Part shown: positions 20,780 through 28,887 of the stretch, one piece after another
Position numbering within the stretch: position 1 is the first letter of the stretch
Layout: every line of letters begins with the position of its first letter
NCBI GenBank assembly: GCA_001464585.1
Contig: LNFF01000041.1
Span: 1 to 53,831 of the forward strand
DNA length: 53,831 nucleotides
DNA from: Gammaproteobacteria bacterium Ga0077554
GTDB taxonomy: Bacteria; Pseudomonadota; Gammaproteobacteria; Ga0077554; Ga007554
Direction: 5' to 3'
Program-made: the position numbers and the translations under genes
The notes under the pieces: model-generated
What the model saw: the letters and a program-made list of their open reading frames with translations, nothing else
Databases searched by the model: none
Told to the model about the DNA's origin: nothing

Positions 20780-22078
20780 CTACTCTATTCTTCGCGCTAT
20801 TTTGGGTAAATCACCTGCCAGACCCATGGCGTGGCGCATAATCAGGCTTTTGACTGGCGTAGCCTGGTTGGTGAGCCGCAGGCCACTGTTGCGTAACCAG
20901 CGCAGAGGCGCAAAATCATTACTGAACAATCGCTTCAGGCCATCCATTGCGGCCATCATGGCGAGGTTATCGCCTTTGCGCCAGCGTTCATAGCGGCGCA
21001 GTGTACCATGGGCGCCAATATCCCTGCCTGAATTATAAGCATCCAGGATCACCTCTGCAAGGGTAGCGGCATCCAGCACGCCAAGATTAACCCCCTGCCC
21101 GGCCAGTGGATGCAGGGTGTGTGCGGCATCGCCGACCAGCGCCAGACGTGGCGCCGTGTAGGCAGTGGCATGTTGCAGATTGAGGGGAAAGGCGGCGCGG
21201 GAACCGGGGCTTGCCGTCATTTTGCCCAGCTTGTCGCCGAAGGCTTGCTCCAGCGCCGCAAGAAACGTGGCTTCGTCCATCGCCACCAGCCTGTCGGCGT
21301 GTTCCGGCGTGGTTGACCAGACAATCGAGCAGCGGCCGTCGTGCAGCGGCAAAAAAGCCAGCGGTCCGCTGGGCAAAAAGCGTTGCCAGGCAGTGTCACG
21401 GTGGGGCAATTCGGTTTTGACGGTGGCAACCACCCCTTTTTGGGCATAGCTCCAGCCGCGCGTGTTAATCCCAGCGAGTTGCCGCACCCTGGAGTGGGCG
21501 CCATCCGCGCCTATCACCAGTTTGGCGGTAAGCGGGCGGCTTTGGCCTGTTTGGTTCAGGCCGACGTGCATGCTATCGGCGGCGATGACCACAGACGCTA
21601 CGTTAGCGGGGCACAGCAAGGTGACGTTGCTGAAGGCGCGCAGTCGATCCAGCAGGGCCGCCTGGATGACGCGGTTTTCTATTATGTGACCGAGGGTATT
21701 TTCGCCGATGTCAGCGCTGTCGAAATGGATTTCGCCTTTATGGAATGGCGTATAGGGTGGGGTACAGGATGGAGTATAAGGTGAGGAATCGGACGTAGGG
21801 TTTCCCTCATCCCACACATGCATTTCGCGAAACGCGTTCATGCGCCGCGCCGTCATGCCGGGCCAGGCGCCCACGGCGGTGAAGATGCGTTGCGAAGCGC
21901 GGGTGATGGCAGACACGCGCAAGTCAATGTCATCATCAGGCACCGTATCAACGGGCAAGGCTTGCGCTTCCAGCACGGCGATGCGCAACGCACTTGATCC
22001 CAGGGCACACGCCAGCGTGGCGCCTACCATGCCGGCACCGACGATGATAACGTCATAATCTTGCGGCATCGTTTCCAT
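20780..22078 (-). CDS. UbiH/UbiF/VisC-family FAD-dependent hydroxylase
   Basis: A 432-residue flavin monooxygenase of the ubiquinone hydroxylase family, which adds hydroxyl groups to the quinone ring. The N-terminal FAD motif is DVIIVGAGMVGATLACALG, the middle has IGADGAHSRVRQLAGI, and the third motif is LVGDAAHTLHPLAGQGVNLG. Which ring position it acts on (UbiH, UbiI or UbiF) cannot be decided. A proline/tyrosine-rich insertion of about 22 residues (about 93-114), encoded by a 12-bp tandem repeat, sits between MHVWD and EIHFD, which are almost adjacent in relatives. ATG 22078 or 22069 may be used. Confidence 0.85.
   Translation of the reverse strand: METMPQDYDVIIVGAGMVGATLACALGSSALRIAVLEAQALPVDTVPDDDIDLRVSAITRASQRIFTAVGAWPGMTARRMNAFREMHVWDEGNPTSDSSPYTPSCTPPYTPFHKGEIHFDSADIGENTLGHIIENRVIQAALLDRLRAFSNVTLLCPANVASVVIAADSMHVGLNQTGQSRPLTAKLVIGADGAHSRVRQLAGINTRGWSYAQKGVVATVKTELPHRDTAWQRFLPSGPLAFLPLHDGRCSIVWSTTPEHADRLVAMDEATFLAALEQAFGDKLGKMTASPGSRAAFPLNLQHATAYTAPRLALVGDAAHTLHPLAGQGVNLGVLDAATLAEVILDAYNSGRDIGAHGTLRRYERWRKGDNLAMMAAMDGLKRLFSNDFAPLRWLRNSGLRLTNQATPVKSLIMRHAMGLAGDLPKIARRIE
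21746..21793. repeat. degenerate 12-bp tandem repeat inside the ubi-type gene
   Basis: Units TGGCGTATAGGG, TGGGGTACAGGA and TGGAGTATAAGG follow each other exactly, with a weaker fourth (TGAGGAATCGGA). Read on the coding strand they give the four-residue repeat PYT-P/S. A 12-bp unit keeps the frame open at any copy number. Confidence 0.7.
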
Positions 22079-22291
22079 AAAACTATTCGTTTGGCGAATA
22101 TGACCCTGAAGTTAAGCCATTCGTAAATCATGTGATCCTTATATACGACAAGGAGATGACTTAAGTTTAGCATGGCCTCGGGCACGGGCAGGAGACTTCC
22201 TTCAGAGGTCTCTTTATTCAATCAGCAAGATATTAAGGTACGTAAAAGTCAGTAATGCAAAGAACCGCCATGCGTAACACCTATATAGTTC

Positions 22292-23614
22292 TTATTTCGC
22301 CACAGTACGCCCCACGGTCACCGTCACCATTTTGTCTGGCTGGATGCGGCGCTTGAAGGCGTCCTGGATTTGCGGCAGGGTGACTGCCTCAATGCGACCG
22401 ATAAAAGTGTCGAGGTAGTTGAGCGGCATGTTGTAAAAACCGATCATGCCAATGTAGCCGAGGATTTTTTTGTTGGTGTCGATGCGCAGTGGAAAACCGC
22501 CGGTGATGTTTTGCTTGGAAGCGTGCAGCTCTTTGGTGGTGGGGCCTTTGGCGACGAAGTCGGCCAATACGTCACGCACTACTTGCGTAGCTTCGGCGGC
22601 TTTTTCGTTGCGGGTTTGCAGGCCGAGCGTGAAAGGGCCACGGTCGCGCATCGGTGCAAAGTAGCTGTAAACGCTGTACGACAAACCGCGTTTTTCGCGG
22701 ATTTCTTCGCTCAGGCGTGACACCAAACCACTGCCACCCAGCGTGTGATTGCCGACATACAGGGCGAAATAATCAGGGTCGCCGCGACTGATGCCGGGCT
22801 GACCGACAAGAATGTGGGTTTGTGCCGAGGGATGCTCAATGGTAACGGTGTTGGCTGCTTCCAGGTCATTCACAGGCGGCAACGGCGGCGGAACTTCGCC
22901 TTGCGGCAGATCGCCCACCAGCGTTTCAGCGAGCGCTTGCGCCTGGGCGCGATCCAGCGCGCCGACGATGGCGACGATGGCGTTGTTCGCCACATAGTAA
23001 CGGCTGTGATATTTAACCGCGTCATCGCGCGTCAAGGCGTTAACGGTTGCTTCGGTGCCTAACGGCGGCGCGCCGTAGGGGTGATCGCCATAGACGGATT
23101 TTTCAAAGGCCAGGGCGGCGATTTGTTCGGGTGATTCTTTCTGCTGGCGCAAGCTGATTAACATGCGTTTGCGTTCCCGCTCAAAGCTGTCTTGCGGAAA
23201 CGTGGGTTGGCGCAGGATCAGCGCCATGACATCCAGCGCGGGCTTTAATATCTCGGGCTTGCTCAAACTGCGCAGGCTGGCTGTCGCCATTTCGCCGTCG
23301 GCATGCGCCGCAAATTGCGCGCCCAGGCCTTCAAAGTGTTCGGCAATCTGATCAGCATTTAAATTACCCGCGCCGTCTTCCAGCAGGCCGCTGGTGAGTT
23401 GCGAAAGGCCACCCTTACCTTCGTCACGCACGCCACCAGCATCAAAAATTACGCTGACATCGACCATCGGCAGCTCGGGCGCGGGCACGAAATAAACGCG
23501 CGCGCCGTTGGCGGTTTGCCAGTGTTGAATAACCGGCGCGGCACTTACCAGCGCGACGGGCGCCAGCGTTAATCCCGCTATTAATACTAAAAAGCCAGCG
23601 ATTTTTCTTTTCAT
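22292..23614 (-). CDS. M16 peptidase-like protein without zinc motif (partner subunit)
   Basis: A 440-residue exported M16-family protein. The start at 23614 precedes a signal peptide (MKRKIAGFLVLIAGLTLAP, cut after SAA). Where an active M16 has HxxEH, this one has GGLSQLTSGLLEDGAG, so it lacks zinc ligands. The C-terminal half keeps HILVGQPGISRGDPDYFAL and REKRGLSYSVYSYF, the Arg/Tyr-containing region that partner subunits supply. It lies 34 bp after the zinc-motif gene, which matches known heterodimeric M16B pairs. The substrate is unknown. Confidence 0.88.
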   Translation of the reverse strand: MKRKIAGFLVLIAGLTLAPVALVSAAPVIQHWQTANGARVYFVPAPELPMVDVSVIFDAGGVRDEGKGGLSQLTSGLLEDGAGNLNADQIAEHFEGLGAQFAAHADGEMATASLRSLSKPEILKPALDVMALILRQPTFPQDSFERERKRMLISLRQQKESPEQIAALAFEKSVYGDHPYGAPPLGTEATVNALTRDDAVKYHSRYYVANNAIVAIVGALDRAQAQALAETLVGDLPQGEVPPPLPPVNDLEAANTVTIEHPSAQTHILVGQPGISRGDPDYFALYVGNHTLGGSGLVSRLSEEIREKRGLSYSVYSYFAPMRDRGPFTLGLQTRNEKAAEATQVVRDVLADFVAKGPTTKELHASKQNITGGFPLRIDTNKKILGYIGMIGFYNMPLNYLDTFIGRIEAVTLPQIQDAFKRRIQPDKMVTVTVGRTVAK

Positions 23615-23648
23615 GTCGAATAAGATCCTGTGTGAGAAAAGAATATGA

Positions 23649-25034
23649 TTAATGACCATGGCGACCTCCCGCAGCATTCGCGGGCGCACGGTGTTGCGCC
23701 TTTTCGTCCATAGGTTGCGGCTCAAGCACGGCCACGGTGAGGCGATCATCTATCAGATATTTGCGCGCGACTTGTTGCACTTGTTGGGGGGTCACGGCGT
23801 TGAGCTTGTCGACATACTCGTCGAGTAAAGTGTGGCTCAGGCCTACCGTGACCAGCGTGCCTATTTGCATAGCCTGATAAAAGGGCGAGTCCAGCTCATA
23901 CACTTTACTCGCCACCACCTGCGCTTTGATGCGGGTGAGATCCTGCTCATTGACCAACTCGTCATGCAGACGTTTGATCTGCGCGCGAATGGCATTTTCC
24001 AGGGTTTCGGCGCTGTGACCCTGGCTGGGCGTGCCGGAGAATGTCAGCAAGTCCTGGGCGCCGTTGTACATGTTGTAACCGGTGCCGATACTGGCCGCAA
24101 CCTGCGAGCCACGCACCAGTTCTTTGGCAAACCGCGCGCTGTCGCCACCGTCCAGTACCCCAGCCAACATTTCCAGCGCATACGGTTCCCATGCTTCCGG
24201 CGCGGTTTTAATCACCGGCACTTTGTAACCCATCATCATCGCTGGCAACTCGGCGGGAGCTTTTACCGTAATCCGGCGTATCCCTTTCTGCTCTATTTCA
24301 AGGCGCGGCTTGCTGGGCGTAATCTTGCCTGACTTGAGCGGCCCGAAATATTTTTTCGCCAAGGCAAACACTTCATCTGCCCGCACGTCACCGACGATTA
24401 CCACGGTGGCGTTGTTGGGCGCATACCATTTTTCATACCAGGCGCGCAGATCCTCCACGCGCATATTTTCCAGATCATCCATCCAGCCAATGATGGGGTT
24501 ACGGTACGGGCTGGTGACAAACGCGGTGGCGGCAAATTGCTCGTAGGTTAATGATTGCGGATCATCATCGGTGCGCAGGCGGCGCTCTTCCATCACCACT
24601 TTAACTTCTTTCAAGAATTCTTCTTTGGGTAGCGTGAGATTGCGCATGCGGTCGGCTTCCAGTTCAAAGCTGACCTTGAGGCGGCTCTTTTCCATCTGCT
24701 GGAAATACGCCGTGTAATCCTGGCCGGTAAACGCATTTTCGCGCCCGCCATTGGCGGCAATAATCCGCGAAAATTCTCCCGAGGAGTGAGAGCGAGTGCC
24801 TTTAAACATCATATGCTCCAGCACATGCGAGACACCGGTGATGCCGTCATGCTCGTAGCTGCTGCCGACCTTGTACCACACTTGTGACACCATCACCGGT
24901 GCGCGGTGATCTTCTTTTACAATCACTTTAAGGCCATTGCTGAGGGTGAGTTCATGAATCGGGCTGGCAGCTTGCGCGGATTGCAGAAAAAATAGGCTAA
25001 GGGCGGCGGCGAAGAAAAAACGTAGGGGCATCAT
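23649..25034 (-). CDS. M16 zinc peptidase (catalytic subunit)
   Basis: A 461-residue exported M16 (pitrilysin-type) peptidase. The signal peptide is PLRFFFAAALSLFFLQSAQA. The inverted zinc motif is HVLEH (His70, Glu73, His74), with the third ligand about 76 residues later in VKVVMEERR. The family degrades peptides enclosed in its chamber. It is the first gene of a two-gene operon with the inactive partner and diverges from ftsY. Placement of an M16 pair next to ftsY is common in gammaproteobacteria. Confidence 0.92.
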   Translation of the reverse strand: MMPLRFFFAAALSLFFLQSAQAASPIHELTLSNGLKVIVKEDHRAPVMVSQVWYKVGSSYEHDGITGVSHVLEHMMFKGTRSHSSGEFSRIIAANGGRENAFTGQDYTAYFQQMEKSRLKVSFELEADRMRNLTLPKEEFLKEVKVVMEERRLRTDDDPQSLTYEQFAATAFVTSPYRNPIIGWMDDLENMRVEDLRAWYEKWYAPNNATVVIVGDVRADEVFALAKKYFGPLKSGKITPSKPRLEIEQKGIRRITVKAPAELPAMMMGYKVPVIKTAPEAWEPYALEMLAGVLDGGDSARFAKELVRGSQVAASIGTGYNMYNGAQDLLTFSGTPSQGHSAETLENAIRAQIKRLHDELVNEQDLTRIKAQVVASKVYELDSPFYQAMQIGTLVTVGLSHTLLDEYVDKLNAVTPQQVQQVARKYLIDDRLTVAVLEPQPMDEKAQHRAPANAAGGRHGH

Positions 25035-25124
25035 GCGTGTGTATCCTTAGGGCTTGATCGTGGGGTTTATCCAAAAATAGACTTATATAATGTTAGAATA
25101 GGTGTTCATTTAGAATAAATCCTT

Positions 25125-25190
25125 GTCATTTCGACCAACGGGAGAAATCCTTCGTACGAGACAAGGATTTCTCCCGTTGGTCGAAATGAC
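25125..25190. repeat. perfect 28-bp palindrome, GTCATTTCGA repeat, copy D
   Basis: The 28-bp arms (GTCATTTCGACC... from 25125-25152 and ...GGTCGAAATGAC from 25163-25190) are exact reverse complements with a 10-nt loop. It is the best preserved copy of the family also seen at 4891, 10977 and 13538. It lies in the leader of ftsY, 34 bp before the start codon. Confidence 0.85.
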
Positions 25191-25224
25191 AACCTAGTCA
25201 GAGAAGGTATTGACCGAGAATATC

Positions 25225-26256
25225 ATGTTTGGTTTCAAAAAAAATAAGTCCGCCAGCGAAACACGTGGCGAAACGCCCACCGAAACCCTGCCACAAGAGG
25301 CTCCAGGGGATGCTACCCCCGCGCCCGGATTTTTTGCGCGCCTGAAAACCCAGTTGACGCGTACCCGCCAGGGCCTGACCGAAGGCGTGGCGAAGCTGGT
25401 GCTGGGCAAAAAACAGATCGATGCCGAAGTATTGGAAGACCTGGAAACGCGTTTGCTGAGCGCCGACGTGGGCGTGGAAGCCACCCAGGCGATTATCGCC
25501 AATCTGACCGCCCGCGTGGCGCGCAAGCAGCTTGATGATACTGACGCGCTGTTTGCCGCGTTGCGCGAAAACATGCTGGCGCTTTTGAACCCCGTCAGCC
25601 GGCCGTTGATCGTTGCCGATAACCAACGCCCTTTTGTGGTGTTGATGGTCGGCATTAACGGCGCGGGTAAAACCACCACCATCGGCAAGCTCGCTAAGCG
25701 TTTGCAAGGGCAGGGGCACTCGGTGATGCTGGCCGCCGGTGACACCTTCCGCGCGGCGGCGGTGGAGCAGTTACAGGTGTGGGGCGAACGTAATAATATC
25801 GCGGTGATTGCGCAACGCGCGAACAGTCAAGGCGGTAACGCCGATCCGGCGTCCGTGGCTTATGACGCGGTGCAAGCCGCCCAGGCGCGGGGGTTGGATG
25901 TGCTGCTGGTGGATACCGCTGGCCGCCTGCACACGCAGACCAATTTGATGGAAGAGTTGAAGAAGGTCAAGCGCGTCATCACTAAACTCGACGCCACCGC
26001 GCCGCATGAGATTATGCTGGTGGTGGACGCCAGCATTGGCCAGAACGCACTGAATCAGGCGCAGCAATTTCACCAGGCCGTGGGACTCACCGGCATCACC
26101 CTCACCAAGCTCGACGGCACCGCCAAAGGCGGCATTATTTTCGCCATCGCGCAAAAAACCGGCCTGCCGATCCGCTATATTGGCGTCGGCGAGGGCATTG
26201 ACGACTTGCGCGAATTTAACGCTGCCGAGTTTGTGGATGCGTTGCTTGGACAGTAA
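25225..26256 (+). CDS. ftsY: signal recognition particle receptor FtsY
   Basis: A 343-residue FtsY, the SRP receptor GTPase that delivers ribosomes making membrane proteins to the translocon. The N-terminal A domain is short and contains few acidic residues. The NG domain has GINGAGKTTTIGKLA (about 143-157), AAGDTFRAAAVEQL, VDTAGRLHTQ and TKLDGTAKGG. The ATG at 25225 gives the usual MFGFKK opening; a TTG at 25210 right behind GAGAAGG is an alternative. ftsY, ftsE and ftsX follow in order. Confidence 0.95.
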   Translation: MFGFKKNKSASETRGETPTETLPQEAPGDATPAPGFFARLKTQLTRTRQGLTEGVAKLVLGKKQIDAEVLEDLETRLLSADVGVEATQAIIANLTARVARKQLDDTDALFAALRENMLALLNPVSRPLIVADNQRPFVVLMVGINGAGKTTTIGKLAKRLQGQGHSVMLAAGDTFRAAAVEQLQVWGERNNIAVIAQRANSQGGNADPASVAYDAVQAAQARGLDVLLVDTAGRLHTQTNLMEELKKVKRVITKLDATAPHEIMLVVDASIGQNALNQAQQFHQAVGLTGITLTKLDGTAKGGIIFAIAQKTGLPIRYIGVGEGIDDLREFNAAEFVDALLGQ

Positions 26257-26295
26257 CCCCCGGCGTCGTTTTCAGCCCCGTTATCAGGTTACACC

Positions 26296-26988
26296 ATGAT
26301 CCAATTTACCAATGTAACCAAGCGTTACGCCAGCGGACAGGAGGCCCTGAGCAATGTCAGTTTCGACATCGCCACAGGCGATATGGCATTTCTCACCGGC
26401 CATTCCGGCGCGGGCAAAAGCACGCTGCTGAAACTGATCGCCTGCATCGAACGTCCTACCAGCGGGCAGGTGGTGGTTAACGGGCGCAATCTTGCGCACA
26501 TCAAGCGTGCGCAGGTGCCAGCTTTACGGCGGCAGATCGGCATGATTTTTCAGGATCACAAGCTGATCGCCGAGCGCACGGTGTTCGACAATGTCGCCCT
26601 GCCGCTGATAATCGCCGGTCTGCATAACGCCGTTGAAACGGCGCGCCGGGTGCGCGCGGCGCTCGACAAAGTGGGTCTGCTCGGCAAAGAAAAACAGCTT
26701 CCGGTGATGCTCTCCAGCGGCGAACAGCAGCGCGTCGGCATCGCCCGCGCCGTGGTTAACAAGCCCGCCCTGCTGCTGGCCGATGAGCCTACCGGCAATC
26801 TCGACCCGGATCTGGCTGCGGAAGTCATGGGCCTGTTTGAGCAGTTTAATCAGGTGGGCGTCACGGTGTTAATCGTCAGCCATAACCTCGGGTTGATCTC
26901 GCGCTTTCAGCACCGCATTCTCAATCTGGAAAAAGGGTGCTTATTGTCCCACGCACCCCTCATACACGAAGCACCCCCATGCGCCTGA
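26296..26988 (+). CDS. ftsE: cell division ATP-binding protein FtsE
   Basis: A 230-residue ABC ATPase. Walker A is GHSGAGKSTLLKL, the Q-loop is GMIFQDHKLI, the signature is LSSGEQQRVGIARAV and Walker B is LLLADEPTGNLD. FtsE powers FtsX, which switches on septal peptidoglycan hydrolases through their activator. The gene starts 39 bp after ftsY and ends inside the first codons of ftsX (10-bp overlap), so their translation is coupled. Confidence 0.95.
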   Translation: MIQFTNVTKRYASGQEALSNVSFDIATGDMAFLTGHSGAGKSTLLKLIACIERPTSGQVVVNGRNLAHIKRAQVPALRRQIGMIFQDHKLIAERTVFDNVALPLIIAGLHNAVETARRVRAALDKVGLLGKEKQLPVMLSSGEQQRVGIARAVVNKPALLLADEPTGNLDPDLAAEVMGLFEQFNQVGVTVLIVSHNLGLISRFQHRILNLEKGCLLSHAPLIHEAPPCA

Positions 26989-27893
26989 AAAACTATCTGC
27001 TTAATCACGCCTACGCGCTGGTGTATAGCCTGGGACAGATCAGCCGCACGCCGCTGTCGAGCATGATGACGGTGATGGTGATTGGCATCACGCTGGCGCT
27101 GCCCACCGTGCTGTACGTGGCCTTGCAAAACACCCAGCAACTCACCGCCGGACTCGACAATGTGGCGCAGATGTCGCTGTTCCTGAAAAAAGACACGCGT
27201 GAAGAAAACGCCGCTGATTTAGCCGGGCAGTTGCGCAGCAACCCGGACATCGCCACACTTGAAGTAATCACACCCGAGCAGGCGCTCGAGGAGTTTCGCC
27301 ATAGCTCCGGGTTTGCTGACGCCCTGCGCGCCCTCGAAGAAAACCCGCTGCCGTTTGTGCTGGTAATCAAACCTGTTACCTCCCATCCAGACACCGTAGC
27401 GCGCTTGCAGGCGACCCTGCAAAAACTGCCGGAAGCCGACTTTGTGCAACTCGATATGCAATGGGTGCAACGCCTGTATGCCGCGCTGGGAATTGTGCAG
27501 CGTGGCGTGATGATTCTGGCCGGGCTGCTGGGCTTGGGCGTGCTGCTGATTGTGGGCAATACCATTCGGCTCGGCATACACAGCAACCGCGACGAAATCA
27601 CCATCACCAAACTGATGGGTGCCACCGACGCCTTCGTGCGCCGCCCGTTTCTCTATGCTGGCACCTGGTACGGCGTGCTGGGGGGGCTGCTGGCCTGGCT
27701 GCTGGTCAGCGTCGCACTCGCGTTGCTGGCCGAGCCGGTGCAACACCTGTCCACCCTCTATGGCAGCCGTTTTGCGCTGGGGGGCTTGGATGTATCAGGC
27801 ACACTGCTATTATTGCTTATAGCTACCCTGCTCGGGCTACTGGGCTCATGGCTGGCGGTGGGGCGGTATTTGCGTGCGGTGGAGCCGGTATAA
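26979..27893 (+). CDS. ftsX: cell division membrane protein FtsX
   Basis: A 304-residue permease-like partner of FtsE. The start at 26979 overlaps the ftsE stop by 10 bp. TM1 is MMTVMVIGITLALPTVLYV, followed by a periplasmic domain of about 120 residues and three C-terminal membrane helices beginning near MILAGLLGLGVLLIVGNTI; the end LLGSWLAVGRYLRAVEPV is typical. The periplasmic loop transmits the FtsE signal to amidase activators. In many gammaproteobacteria rpoH comes next; here the Anbu operon on the other strand follows, 51 bp away. Confidence 0.95.
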   Translation: MRLKNYLLNHAYALVYSLGQISRTPLSSMMTVMVIGITLALPTVLYVALQNTQQLTAGLDNVAQMSLFLKKDTREENAADLAGQLRSNPDIATLEVITPEQALEEFRHSSGFADALRALEENPLPFVLVIKPVTSHPDTVARLQATLQKLPEADFVQLDMQWVQRLYAALGIVQRGVMILAGLLGLGVLLIVGNTIRLGIHSNRDEITITKLMGATDAFVRRPFLYAGTWYGVLGGLLAWLLVSVALALLAEPVQHLSTLYGSRFALGGLDVSGTLLLLLIATLLGLLGSWLAVGRYLRAVEPV

Positions 27894-27944
27894 CCAAAAG
27901 AAATATTCAAGACTCAAGACGTGTCCCGCGCCTTTACTGATACT

Positions 27945-28814
27945 TTACAAAAGCGGCTGCGTAGACAAAACCTCTGTGCAATCCCGTGGCAGGGTAAAGC
28001 CATTGGCCGGGTCGTCTATCGCTGTGATGTTGATCACTGGCGCAAATGTTGCGACTGCGCCGAACACTGTGGCGAATGAAACATCGGCGGCGTCCCGTCC
28101 GGTACCGATGCGGACCAGGCCCATCGGTGGTGAAATGCCACTGGGATCGAAAACATACCAACGGCTACTGAGAAAAACTTCAACGTAAGCATGAAAATCG
28201 GCCGACCCTGATTTTTGGGCTGCGCCATAATTGATTCCCGTAACGAAGCGCGTGGGAATGTTCATCGCCCGGCACAACGCTATCATTACGTGGGCGAAGT
28301 CACGGCATACCCCGGCCTGGTCGATGAGGGTATCGGTTGCCGAGGTGTTGCTGTTCGAACTTCCTGGCAGAAGCGCCGTGCGTTGACGCACCCAATCCTG
28401 GATTGCCCGCACCCGCGTATAGCCGGGTTGGAAATGCGCGAATTCCCAGGTTGCCAGCTTCCCCAGCCGGTCAGACTGGCAGTAGCGGCTCGGATAAATA
28501 TAGGGTAGTACCTCAGATGGCAGTTGTGAAATCGGTACTTCTGCGAGGTTTTCAGGCGACTCGAAGTAATGGGATATATCCACTGTCGCGCTGTAGCGTA
28601 CAGTCAACGGACCCGCCGTGGCGTTCAATCGAAAGTAACGCGTGCCATAAGTTGGATCGGTATAGATCACGGGTGTGACCGGCTGGCTGAGATAAAGCTG
28701 CTCGTTGACTACCGCTTGATGGGCGGTGTGCGCGGCATGAATGTTAAATATGAAATCGCTCGCGGAATCAGCGATTTGGTAGTTAAGTTGTATGTCAAAT
28801 TTTAACCTGACCAT
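27945..28814 (-). CDS. transglutaminase-like cysteine protease family protein
   Basis: A 289-residue protein with an N-terminal beta domain common to bacterial transglutaminase-like proteins and a C-terminal transglutaminase core. The catalytic triad can be seen: Cys170 in DQAGVCRDFAHV, His208 in DFHAYVEVFL and Asp223 in VFDPSG. No signal peptide is visible. Such proteins act as peptidases or acyl transferases on peptide amides; the substrate is unknown. It is the last gene of the minus-strand Anbu operon, 73 bp after the HPPD-like gene. A second, much larger transglutaminase lies upstream in the same operon. Confidence 0.88.
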   Translation of the reverse strand: MVRLKFDIQLNYQIADSASDFIFNIHAAHTAHQAVVNEQLYLSQPVTPVIYTDPTYGTRYFRLNATAGPLTVRYSATVDISHYFESPENLAEVPISQLPSEVLPYIYPSRYCQSDRLGKLATWEFAHFQPGYTRVRAIQDWVRQRTALLPGSSNSNTSATDTLIDQAGVCRDFAHVMIALCRAMNIPTRFVTGINYGAAQKSGSADFHAYVEVFLSSRWYVFDPSGISPPMGLVRIGTGRDAADVSFATVFGAVATFAPVINITAIDDPANGFTLPRDCTEVLSTQPLL

Positions 28815-28887
28815 GGTTGATCTCCCTTTCGTTTATGTATTGGATACTGAATGATCCAACTGTTCCATTTGTCATAAGCTGTGATGG

